Positions 33,565 to 44,576 of a stretch of 64,000 nt of DNA are shown one piece after another (position 1 is the stretch's first letter; each line of letters opens with the position of its first letter). This DNA comes from Hericium rajendrae (taxonomy: Eukaryota > Basidiomycota > Agaricomycetes > Russulales > Hericiaceae), in NCBI GenBank assembly GCA_033439255.1, contig CM065878.1:3224001-3288000 (forward strand). Direction: 5' to 3'. A program made the position numbers and the translations under genes. The notes under the pieces were generated by a model that had not been told where the DNA came from, did not search any database, and saw only the letters and a program-made list of their open reading frames with translations.

Positions 33565-35625
33565 CTAGTCGTATCCATTGAGCGTCCTCCTTCTTTTCTT
33601 AAGAGGTTGACGGATATCGTCTTGGTCATCCGGGACATCATCGCTCGTGCGGGCGTTTGATAAGCTTGACCTCAGAGCAGATGGCCGTGACCTGGAAACA
33701 GGCGATGACATTAACGCCTCCTCGATCTCGTCGCTATCCTCATCCTCACTTTCCCGCTTTAACGAGAAGGCTTCCATCAAGCCGGAGCCCATGTTCATGG
33801 GCGCAACGCCCTCTCCGCCCTTAGCAATATCCACGTCACGAATCTTGCTGGTGCGAACAACTGGACTATCCGCCTCCGGGCTTGAGAGGGGCGGAGTGAT
33901 GATCTGATCAGATGGGCTTTGCTTCAGACCGGGCCACGGTCCATAAATATTGACGAAAGGATCGTCGCCGGGGGAGCCAGCACTGAAGCGACGTGGACGA
34001 GCAGGAGTGAATGTACCTGAGTTACCCGACAACCAGGTGCTCATTAACTTCGAGGGAGTCTTGACGGCACGGGGCGTCCTCAACGAACCTCCAAACCGAA
34101 GAGGGGAGTCATCCGCGTGGCGGAGGTGTTTCCCATTCAACCTATCTGTGACAGAGGCAGGCATCGACCCACCAAGGAAGAGTCTGCGGGGCGTGGGCTT
34201 TGTCGGATCGATGAGTCCCAGCCCTTTCTCGCCGAACGAAGGTGTCTTCATTCCGGTCTCCTTGCCCTTCCCAAATAGCACCACACTAGGGCTGTTGAAG
34301 GTACTTTCCTTCCCACTCCGAGGAGCAATAATGACAGGACTGACATCAATGCCAGAAGAACCGCTCGAAGGACTAGCTTCTCCGCGGACGATCATGCTAA
34401 GGCACATCTCGCGTGCAGTAGAGTGAAGGGGGTGGCTGGGACTGGGGAACCGCCAAGGCTGGTCGGACGGCAATCGGGCTGGTGAATGGCGGAATGATGG
34501 GGTGGCCAGCGGATTGTATGGCGATGCAGGAATCAACGAACGAACTGGGTTGGAGGTGCCTCGTCGGAAACCATGGGTGTCAGTTCAGGTGCGTCAGACT
34601 GGGGAGAGTCGGAGGAGGCGTTGGACTCGCGCGAGAGCTGGACTTGGAGAGCGGAGGACGAGATAGCGTCGGGCCTGCTTGTAAAACCGGAAACTCCTCT
34701 TGAGGGATAAGAGGTGCATTAGGCGTGGCGATTTCATCATCATCGTCCACAGATTCATTGTCATTGCCGCGATCGAAAAGGGCTGAGCTAGCCGAGCTAG
34801 AAGCAGGACGAAGAGAACGAAGCTTCGACTTGGAAGACGTCCCATGACCGGTCGAGGATTGCTGGGCAGCATTCGATGCCGCTGTATGACCTCTGCTGTG
34901 TCTACCACCGACGGAAAGGTTCTCCTTCTCCTGGTGGTCTTTCGAATCTTTAAAAATGAAAAGGCCGGTCATGAGTACACTCGTCAAGGCGAATAGAGAT
35001 GTTGGGCCTTACTGTTTCCGCCCTTACGGGATCGCTCCATGTTATCACGCCGATTGGCCATAGCTATCTTGTGCTTCTCAAATACGTGACGCCTCCACAT
35101 GCTTTTGGCATTTACACCGGCGTACGTCCTTCTGCAAAAGGTGCAACGAAGGCGGGGCTCTTCGCCTTCGGGCCAGCCATCAGCGCCCCGCTCCTTGAGG
35201 TCCTTTTTCTTGGCAGGACACCAGCCTCTGGGGGGCTCAAGCTGCGACGGGTATGCAATGGCTTCTGCATTTGTATTGTTGGAGGCTATGAAGTCGATCG
35301 GATCCAAAAACCAATCAGGGTTGGCGGCCATGATAGAATAGGTCAACCCTTCGGGATAGAGATGGACATCAGGAAACGAATTAAATGGAGGGTGGAGGAA
35401 GAGTGCATTAGGGTCAGACGGAGAGGGATCCATAGGGGGGAGAGAGTGCGCTAGAGAGTTATTCCGAGCGGGCGGGGGAGGTTTAGGCGGGGCAATGGCA
35501 GTCGATCCAGTGGGATTATATGGACGAGGTTGAAATGAGGTTGCTGACGGAGTGAAGAAACCAAGGTCCGCTGGAGAGGTAAGCCGACGCTTCAGCGTGT
35601 GGGGGTAGTGGGACTTGTCCGCCAT
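33565..35625 (-). CDS. Zinc-finger protein of unknown function
   Basis: Three exons (35625-35013, 34947-34600, 34544-33565) give about 645 residues. It opens MADKSHYPHTLKRRLTSPAD. Around residues 170-205 lies a probable C2H2-type finger: LRCTFCRRTYAG, then WRRHVFEKHKIAM (two Cys two residues apart, then His and His). Long acidic and Ser-rich linkers follow. The C-terminal half has repeated Pro-directed sites (TPRAVKTPSKLMSTWLSG, FTPARPRRFSAGSP) and ends in a basic stretch (RQPLKKRRRTLNGYD) that could be a nuclear signal. The pattern suggests a nuclear, kinase-regulated factor, but I cannot name it. Intron 34545-34599 has a weak GTCTGA donor but carries CTGAC and joins the frames cleanly. Confidence 0.7.
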
Positions 35626-37323
35626 GCCGACAAGCGCTGCGACACGAGATGAGATGACCAGCGCAGATGACAACAAGCAACGAGTGCACACTCACGTATT
35701 CGAACACAACAATAACAAGCTCGAGCTGGATGTAGATGTCAAAGAGGAGGAGGAAGGATACGCTGGCAAAGGTGTGAGGAGGTGATAAGCGAGAAGAGGA
35801 TGAAGTAAAAGGTGGCACAAGGGAGAAGAGGCACAAATGATGGCGAGTCGTCGTCGACGAGGGCTAAGCGAGCCGGAGCAGTGCAGGATCGGATTACCAA
35901 AGCATTTCAAGCGGAGATGACACGTCGCGTCGCGTCCTACACGTGACCGTATTCCGCGTGTCCCCCTCGTGTTCCCCTCGTGTTCTGGCTCATCACTCGA
36001 AGGGTCGCCGTTGGCGACTAGACTTGCTCGGAGGCTTTAGCCGTCTGAAGTGCATGGATTTTCTCACGTCACGAGATACAGTAGCGTAACATGGTGTTTC
36101 GTACGATAGTAGTTGTATTCCACGGCCCTTCGGGCATCGCCTGGTCTTGACAAAGAAAGACCTACCTTCAGTAAACCCCACAGAAGACCGAGACAAGACG
36201 AAGTGATCAGCAGAACTTAGCGTCTGCTCGCTACAATTGCCACAATCTACAGATCATGCTCATAAGACACATGCCGCACTAGAGTACCGAATACAACCCA
36301 CCGTGCAAAGTAGCCGTACTCTGACTAGACGACTGCCCCGAGGATCCCGAAGTTATATGATAAAGTTGCCCCGCAGATGAATACGAGTTCAAATGATCGT
36401 CAGTCAAACACCGACGCTGACGACGAGAATCATCCGAGCCAAACGTCGAATCATAGCTTCGTTTGACAGACATGTTGATCAGCGTAGGAGAATAGTACGG
36501 AGAAACACACCTATAGGGTGACCGCCAAACAGGAGCCGTCCGAAAAGTAAAGCATAGCAGACAGGTGACAGTACGTAATGTGTTACAGCGTGATGTGACC
36601 AACAACGATTGCTGAGGGGAGACCTGGCTCTACGAGGCCAGGAATACGAGGCCAGGAACATACGTTATATTTGGCTATCCTCAAAAAAAGGAAATTTTTA
36701 CTATAAAAGTCCAATGTTTACATTTGCAGATGTGCCTGACACTATTATGGGTCGGCTGTGCTTGCTCTCCGAGCAAGGATTTCGTTGTTATGATGCGCCC
36801 GCAGTAGAGCTCAATGGCAGTTGCTAATGTTGGTTGCTTCATGCACTGCATTTCTATCTCCAAAGGCATAGTGGTGAATTCAATATTATTTCAAGCGCTG
36901 CATATTCCCTAAATTCGCGTACTCGGACTCTGCAGCATACACAGATACCTATTATAGTGCTCGCTACGTTGCAATATCCGATCAAAGCGAGACTGATCTC
37001 TGTAAATCTGTCAAGCCTTAGCGATGATTAGACAACGTACCCCAATATTCTGTCGCCAGCGTTTGACGGCCTACGTGCCCTAAGTCAACTTTTCCTACCT
37101 AGGTCATGGTTTCACAGAATTGCGGCCATTTTAGCGCACAAGAAGCCATGAGCGCATGATAAAGCATTGATCCGGGTTCCACTCTTGGGTCACAGCAAAT
37201 CACCGTTTATAAGTGGGGGTCGCTGGTACAGAATACCGAAAAAATCAAAACCATCTCATAGCAGTGCTTAGAATTAGAATAGCAAGGACAGATATCTACC
37301 CATTCATCGTCAGTAACCAGTGC
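35626..37323. other. Long gap between the zinc-finger and DUF423 genes
   Basis: Nearly 1.7 kb without a firm gene. It starts with the promoter side of the zinc-finger gene. The 64-codon frame at 36279-36473 is the only candidate. From about 36600 to 37050 the sequence is AT-richer. No repeats, tRNA or transposon ends are seen. Confidence 0.45.
36279..36473 (-). CDS. Possible small protein or first exon (64 codons)
   Basis: Opens MSVKRSYDSTFGSDDSRRQR and is rich in Ser, polar and charged residues. No domain, helix or signal peptide is seen. It could be the first exon of a gene whose continuation I could not join. Support is weak. Confidence 0.22.
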   Translation of the reverse strand: MSVKRSYDSTFGSDDSRRQRRCLTDDHLNSYSSAGQLYHITSGSSGQSSSQSTATLHGGLYSVL

Positions 37324-38071
37324 CTAGACAAGTGTACAGATTGTGACGGACCCAGCAATCATGATAGACCCGCCGATGGGCGTCACAGGCCCCAAAAATT
37401 TGAACCTGAAATAGCGCAAGCGATGTATAGTGAGCGTAAGCATGGAGCAAGGAACTACCTGCATCTACAAGAAGCATCCAAGAAGAAACGTTCTTACCGA
37501 TCATGAGCCATAACCAGAGCTACGATTGAACTAGAGAAGATGAATCCGCCGAGTGCGACGGCAGGACCAGCAAATCTATGGACGGAAAACCGAGGGTGGT
37601 ACGATATAAGAAGGAGGCCCAGGCCATTGTATATCTAGGCAGCAACGAGTCAGTATGGATACACCCCTTTCCACCCATTTATGTGAATTAGCGTTGACTT
37701 AGAGTTTCACGGAAGGTTCAGCATTCTCCTCTGTCCCATTTCCAGGCAGAAGTATACTGCTGCCCTTGTACCTTCCATGCTTGCATAAGACAGGATCAAA
37801 CGTACCGCGTAATTGGTCGCCGTCATAAAGGACGAGACTTTCTCGGTCGTCATGCCCGGCCTTCCTCTAAGGCCATGAGCACCAAAAGCTCCGGCCAACA
37901 TTCCAGCAGCAACTAAGTCATTGATGACCATGAGCGAGCGGAAGATAGCCCCGACACTTTCAGGAAGTACGTACCAAATAGAGCTCCTGTGCGCCAGAGA
38001 AATCCCGAGTGGGGCAGCCCATTTAATCCAACGCGGGCCAGAAGTGGGCTTGAAGGCGATGGGCCTGACAT
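37324..38071 (-). CDS. DUF423/TMEM256-like small membrane protein
   Basis: Four exons give a small four-helix membrane protein. The family signature is VAAGMLAGAFGAHGLRGRPG, followed by MTTEKVSSFMTATNYA. After the next intron come YNGLGLLLISYHPRFSVH and FAGPAVALGGFIFSSSIVAL. The last exon gives FLGPVTPIGGSIMIAGSVTI and stops at 37324. The start MSGPSPSSPLLARVG at 38071 has a usable context. The molecular role of the family is unknown; in fungi it is probably a mitochondrial or other internal-membrane protein (inference). Splice phases all agree, including CG|GTAAGA to CAG|G before FKFLGPVTP. Confidence 0.85.
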
Positions 38072-38404
38072 CGTCGTCAAGACGTTGATAGTGTCGAGAG
38101 AAAGGTGGCAAGATAATTTGAGAAGGACACGCTGTTCGTTCCGATGGTTAAATACTACACGAAGCTTGCATTCTCGCGGGCGGGGAGCCTCTGGGAGGGC
38201 CTGGGCATAGAAAGTGCGCCGCCGTGAGATTGGCGTGCGCGTTGCGGCAGACGTGCGGCAGCAAGATCTCGTAAGCGCTCACGCATGCCAAATTTGGAAA
38301 CCACGAAATTTCTGCCTGCTTAGCGTCTCCATCCTCGCAGAGTCGTGATTTGGTTCTAGTCACTCTTTCTGTCCTTTCAATCTTTAGGAGAAAGCAGCTG
38401 GAAG
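38072..38404. promoter_or_regulatory. Divergent promoter region between the DUF423 gene and spb1
   Basis: 333 bp separate the two start codons on opposite strands. There is no obvious TATA box. The spb1 side is CT-rich (CTCTTTCTGTCCTTTC), a common fungal initiator context. Confidence 0.45.
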
Positions 38405-41400
38405 ATGGGTAAATCCCAGAAGAAGACCGGAAAGGGGCGGTTGGATAAATACTACAAACTCGCAAAGTATGTTTTGCACCTCTCGTCTGCGTCCGATGGT
38501 CTCAAATACGATTCTTCAGGGAACAAGGCTATCGCGCACGTTCTGCGTTCAAGTTAATCCAGCTGAACAAGAAATACTCTTTTCTCGAAAATGCACGATG
38601 CTGTATCGATTTGTGTGCTGCACCTGGAGGTTGGTTGCAGGTTGCGACAAAATACATGCCAGTGAACAGTGTAATCGTCGGTGCGGCAAACTCACGGCCT
38701 TGAGCGGGACTTCTCCTGACCTATTTTCATAGGTGTTGATTTGGTTCCAATTAAGCCGATTCCTCGAGTGTCGACATTTGCTGCAGACATTACCAGCGCT
38801 CACTGCCGGAGTCTCCTTCGAGGAGAACTTAAGGACTGGAAGGCCGATGTCGTTCTGCACGACGGTGCTCCTAACGTTGGTACGGCCTGGGTGCAAGATG
38901 CCTACAGCCAATCCGAGCTGGTGCTCATGAGTTTGAAGCTCGCGGTCGACTTCCTCATAAAGGGCGGAACATTCGTAACGAAGGTGTTCAGGAGTGTCGA
39001 CTACAACAACCTTATTTGGGTGTTCAGCCAGCTGTTTGGAAAAGTCGAGGCTACGAAGCCCCCATCATCTCGGTAATTCTTGCGTTGCAGCTCGTGTCCG
39101 GATCGCAGTACTGATTCGTGCATTGTCTAGTAATGTCTCCGCCGAGATCTTCGTCGTTTGCCGTGACTTCCTCGCTCCGAAGCACATAGATCCGAAATTT
39201 TGGACCCCAAGCATGTATTCAAAGATCTTAGTGCGTCGACGCTTGCAGGGGACAAGGGCGCTTCGGCCAACAACGTCCAGGCCAACGTGTTCCATCCCGA
39301 GAAGAAGCGTCGAAAGCGTGACGGTTATGGCGACGGCGATTACACCCTCTTCAAGGAGGTTCCTGTGGCAGAGTTCATCAATGCTGCAGATCCCATCGCG
39401 ATTCTTGGCGTGGTAAACAAAATGTCGTTCAGGACAGACGAAGAGAAGGAGTACGTTTTTCTCCCTTGACTATCTTATCATACTGACTTGATGCCTGTGC
39501 TAGGTGGGCGGCATTGGATATCACTACAGCGGACGTCAAAGCCAATTGTGAGGACTTGAAGGTCCTCGGCAAGGGTGATTTTCAAGGCTTTACTCAAGTG
39601 GCGGACGGCTCTGCGAGAGGAGGTATATTTTACGTCTTTTTTTGTTCTGAAATAATTGATATTCACCTGTTGCTCTTAGATCGGTCTTGAAGTGAAGACA
39701 AAACATGCTGACGAGCTCACCGAGACTGTGGAGATCACGGAAGATGTCGATGACGAAGAGCAGATTCAAGCAGAGGTGCGTTTCGTGTCCTCCATGATGG
39801 AGTTTTTATTCATCAGTATGCAGCTCGAGCGGTTGAATGCAGAAGCAGCTGCGCGAACCAAACGGGAGCGACGACGTGCCAATGAAGTAAAGACGCGCAC
39901 TATTCAGCGCATGCAGTTGCACATGACCGCGCCGCTGGACATCGGCATGGAACAAGATGATCTTCAGCTAGGCTTCGGACAAGAAGACGTGTTTGATTGG
40001 GCGATGCGGAGAAGCGCATGAAAGCACGGGGCGGTGTCGCGAAATTCGCAAATGGGGATGCCGAGGGAAGTGATACTGACGAGGAGCCGTCGGAGGCAGA
40101 CACTGACGATGATGAAGTGCTTGATTCCGATGAGGAGAGGGAGAAGAAGATGAGAGGTATCGAAGCGGAGTTGGATGGGCTGTACGAGTCCTACAGGGAG
40201 CGGCTGGCAGAGAGGGACACGAAGTTCAAGGTGAAGGAAGCGCGGAAGAAGAACAAGGAGAGAGAGGAATGGCACGGCATAAAGGAAGATGCAGACGACG
40301 ACGAAGATGAGGGTGAGGAGGAAGGCGGATGGGATGAGATGCAGGATGCGAAGACGAGGAATGACGACTCGTCATCTGACGAGAGTAACGACAGCGACGA
40401 GGAGGACAGTGCTTCGGTTGGGCAGAAGCGAAGGCGGCCAAAGGAGGATGCAGCGAAGGGCAGGAAAAAGGTGCGGCTTGTGACGGACCTCAAAGAACCT
40501 AAACAGTCAGCTGGCGCGAGTCGCGCCGCAGACGTGTGGTTCAGTCAAGACATCTTCGGGAAAATGGAAGACCTTGAGGACGACGAATCAGAAAATGGCG
40601 ACGATGATGAGCAGGAGGAAGAGGATGAAATGAGTGTCGATGAGCCTCAGGTTAGTATTCTTTGACTTTCTGTCTGTATTGCTCTAAACACTCTTGTAGG
40701 ATCATTCAAGTCAAGGCGAGAGTGACTTCGAGGTAGTTCCACAAGAGCCTGATGACGATCTGGACATGTGGGATGTCGAAGGCGAGGACGAAGATGAAGC
40801 TAAGCAAACTCACATCCGAAGTGCGTGCCTCTGCACTCCTCTGCATAAGAGTAAGTCACTGATATTTCCTTTCGCCAGAACATGGTCTGCTCTCAGCAGA
40901 AGCTGTTACCTTGGCACAGCAACTTGTCAACAGACAAAGGACGAAGACAGACCTACTCAACGACGGCTTTAATCGCTATTCTCTCAATTCAAAAGACGAT
41001 CTACCGTCATGGTTCCTCGACGATGAGTCAAAGCACTACATGCCGAACATCCCTATTACCAAGGAGGCGATACAAGCCCTACGAGCCAAGCAGCGCGCAC
41101 TTGATGCGCGACCGATCAAGAAGGTCGCGGAGGCAAAAGGAAGAAAGAAGCTCAGGGCAGCGCAGCGTTTGGAGAAGGCGATGAAGAAAGCAGAGGGCGT
41201 CACACAGACCGATGACATGACTGAGCGCGAGAAGGCCCGGCAGGTCGAGAAACTCATGAAGACCGGTCTCTCGAAGGGGAAGCCAAGGAAAGAGGTGAAA
41301 GTCGTCGTGGCGAAGGGCGCACACAAGGGTTTGAAGGGGCGACCGAAGGGTGTAAAGGGTCGATATACCATGGTGGACTCGAGGATGAAAAAAGAGGTAA

Positions 41401-41508
41401 GATCCGCTCTCTCACCTGTGCTATATATGCTTGACAACGATTGGCATATTGCAGGTTCGAGCGAAGAAGCGCAAAGAAAAGGAGAACAAAAAGCGCAAAC
41501 GCACATGA
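38405..41508 (+). CDS. spb1: Spb1, AdoMet-dependent rRNA 2'-O-methyltransferase of the 60S pathway
   Basis: Spb1 (human FTSJ3) methylates the A-loop of 25S rRNA and is needed for pre-60S maturation in the nucleolus. It opens [20 protein letters not shown]. The RrmJ-type domain shows YRARSAFKL with the catalytic lysine (K32), [32 protein letters not shown] and FVTKVFRS. The Spb1 linker follows ([34 protein letters not shown]), then a very acidic region. The C-terminal domain has [20 protein letters not shown] and a Lys-rich end, [12 protein letters not shown]. Three one-base frame changes interrupt conserved peptide, at T runs near 39198-39201 (one T short), 39579-39582 (one T extra) and 39997-39998 (one T short). 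An essential gene broken three times points to assembly error. Confidence 0.93.
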
Positions 41509-41612
41509 TTACTCTTATTCTTTGCCCTTGTCTGCATGTCTTATCGCGTCAGGATACCATTCTCATATGTAGCGGTTTCATAGATCAATGACATTAGGTG
41601 CATTATGCTGCT

Positions 41613-44405
41613 CTAAAATAGGACATTGCGTGTGTTCGACTTGGTAGATGATGGGGGTCCGTATTGTGAGGTCGTCAGATAGTCGCAGTCCTTGAGGAAT
41701 TTACTCCACTCCTTGTCGGAGCCGTATTCCTCACAAGTAAGCTATCAGAGGTCACCGGTTAGCACTTTTCATCGGGGGCGGATGTGAAAGACAAATGCGT
41801 ACCACACAGACAGTGGATTTTTCGCCACTTTCTAAATCCAGTGCACTCTCCGTTGTCGCGGACGAACTCGATGTAAAATCGGCGTGCAAAGTTTCCTCGC
41901 TCTGTCGTACACTGGTACTCTGGTGTAAAACATATTCTTCTCCACCGACTTGAAGCGCAAGAGGCGGGTTAGGCTGCGATGACGAGACATCAGATGAAGT
42001 CAAGCTGTATGGTATGTGTCATGAGCAACCTCGCGGGTCAATAGGCGGGAGGACAAACAATGATTCCAAGTTTGATGCATAATTATGTAGTTCCGGAGGC
42101 GCATCAGGAGAAGGAATGACTGTCAGACACATGGCTGAGAACCGGATATCCATGGATCTAGGATAATTCATGTTAAGAACTGGACCTGTATGCGCTCTTC
42201 AGACAGAGACACACCGATCAGGTAGCAGTAGATCGACTTGAGTCCTCTGTCCCATCTCACAGAGAACCGACAAGTCTTTCTGTGCAGAGATTGAAGTATC
42301 TTGTGCCTCAGTAGCAACACTCTCGTCGCGCAGGGCTCGGAGAGTAGGCAAAGTGATCTCGAAACGTAAGATGTCCATCGATCCGCCTGCAGCGGCAGAA
42401 CGTTTCGGTGAATTCTTCTGATAGACTAAGCGATGGAGAAATCGTTGATGTTTCGGAGATTCCTTGAGGAAGTGCGGGGGGAGACTGCGGAACAAGTCAG
42501 CCATTTGGAAAGTTTAGCTGCTGCAGTGACTCAGAACCTTGGTACAAAGACGGCCCGTCGATGATCAGCTATCCAACTCAAAAGGCCAGAGGATGATTGT
42601 GGTTCGACTGTATGAGAGATCAGGCCCGGACCGGTGCTCTGGGACGCCTTATCCGTTCCGAAAAGTAGATGACCCGTCCTAGGTGGTACATGAGCATTGT
42701 CCAAAAACGATGATGTTATTCCTCACGATGCAGTAATGACTGTCTTGGATGAGTGGTGATTTGGAGGAATTGAAAGTCCATCGAGCAAGTCTCGTCGCAG
42801 ATCAATCTTGTCTCTGTCCTTTATTGTCAGCATAACCTAAATTGAAGGCCATCGCATTACACTGAACTCGGTAGCAGTCAAGACCTCCCCTCTACCTGCG
42901 GCTAGACCTCCCGTCTCGGCAATGTTTTCACCTTCGTTGACTTCAAGAAAGTCGATTACTCGACGCCATCGAAAGACGCCATCTGTACCCGTAGACCAGG
43001 GAAGAGGTCGCGAATTGATGAAGGGGTATAAAAAGTAACGATTGGGAGGCAGGAGAATGTTGCCTTCTTGTTCAGCATGGCCTGACGGACGATAGGCGAA
43101 GATCTGATTCACGCGGTCTGACTAGCGGAAAGACCAGCTGAATGAGTTATTGGACGCTACCGAAGAGAAAGAAGACTTACATCATCACTCGCAGCTCGCA
43201 ATGCTAGGCGTCTTGCACCCGCGAGGCTGAAAGGGTCTATGGCACAAATTCGGACCTATTGAACATCAATACCGAGTGCAAGTCGTCTCTGAAGTCTAAC
43301 TCACCTGACCCTCAGCAGTATTCTCGATGAAAGCGCCGACAGTCCGGGATATCCGCTCCAAAAGGTCGGGATTCAAAGGCTCTTTGGATGGAAGCTTCAC
43401 TTTTTCTTCAATGATGCTCTGCAAGTATGTTTGATGCGCGTCGCACTCGACGGAAAGCGAACCTGACGAACCTCCTTGACACTAGCGATCTTTTCCGCCA
43501 CATCATTGATTCCACTCCGCACACCCTCAACACGCAAAGCCAACGGCTTGTGGGTGAGTGAAATGTGGACTCGGTGGACCTGGGATAGTTTGAGAAGGAC
43601 ACTACCATCTGAGAACCTGGGTCAACGATAGTCTCGAGTCTGCTGCGTGACCGACACGCACCTTTTCCCATTATAAGAAATAGTTGGCTTGGATCAACAG
43701 CGAATGCTAAGGTGGAGGTTAGATAGAGGAACAGGCAGTACGATGAAACTCACATCGTGTAATGACCTCTGTCTCCATCCTTGTCTTATGGGCAAGTTCC
43801 TGAAGACTGGGCCATCCCCACTGTTGCGAAACTATGCCCTCAGCATACCGGTCTTTGGTGAGTTTTGAAGCAGTGAACTTCGCGCCGAGCTTGTATTCTT
43901 TGGCGAATTCCCGCAATTGCCGACTCGTGAATGAATGGCACAGAGCATCTATGAGGGATTTGTATCTTTGCACGTAATCACGCGAGTGAGGTTTCGGCTG
44001 CAAGGAGGGACGAAGACGCTCCAAATCCGAAAGCAAAGGTTTTCCGTGATCGAACCATATGTACTTCTCCGCCTCGCTCTCCATTGCGCTCGGTCGGGGT
44101 GAGTCTGGAGAAGATTCGGCATTCTTCGGTTTTGACCTCCGTTTTCTCGAACGTTTTGGGATAAAATCCGCCGCCGCTGCGTCTCCTGATGTCGACAAGA
44201 AGGCCGACATATCCTGGATTGGCGAGTTCGTGGTCGAGGCATTGGAGGAAGCTTGCGCAAGTGGACTACAGTGAACGATACACCTGACGTGGCTCGAGTG
44301 AGAAGTAGGATGAGGATGGATGACACGAAGGCATTTTGAAGATGCACGAACAGCGGAGAAGACGAGCATCCAACAAGTCCAGTTCGATGTCAGACGTATG
44401 CGCAA
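41613..44405 (-). CDS. Probable SLS1-type mitochondrial KH-domain protein
   Basis: In yeast Sls1 is an inner-membrane protein that links mitochondrial transcription to translation. The first about 50 residues (MRIRLTSNWTCWMLVFSAVR...) are basic and hydroxylated like a presequence. A conserved helical block follows (SLIDALCHSFTSRQLREFAK, then EYKLGAKF and VSQQWGWPSLQELAHKTRME). After introns comes a KH-like fold, FAVDPSQLFLIMGKDGSVLL with HISLTHKPLALRVEGVRSGI. Later exons give YFLYPFINSRPLPWSTG, GVFRWRRVIDFLEVNEG and ILRFEITLPTLRALRDES. The end is CEEYGSDKEWSKFLKDCDYL, with the stop at 41613. The layout fits SLS1 N, KH and C domains as I remember them, but residue-level support is modest. Confidence 0.55.
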
Positions 44406-44576
44406 CTGTGGTGACGGCCGTCATATACGCGAAATATTTGGTAACCCGAGCTTAGGTGTTAACGATGTGATCATTTGAACACTTCGACACAGTAACAGTA
44501 CAAAATTCAAGAAAGACATAGTATCAGATGTATACGGCAAATTGACATGTTGTTCGTAATGTAGGTGATCATTCGA

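Noticed and set aside
34545-34599. A peptide ELTPMVSDEAPPTQFVR in another frame that looked like a frameshifted piece of the zinc-finger protein
   Set aside because: Removing a 55-nt intron with GTCTGA...CCCAG ends and an internal CTGAC joins the flanking frames exactly, so the peptide is intron sequence.
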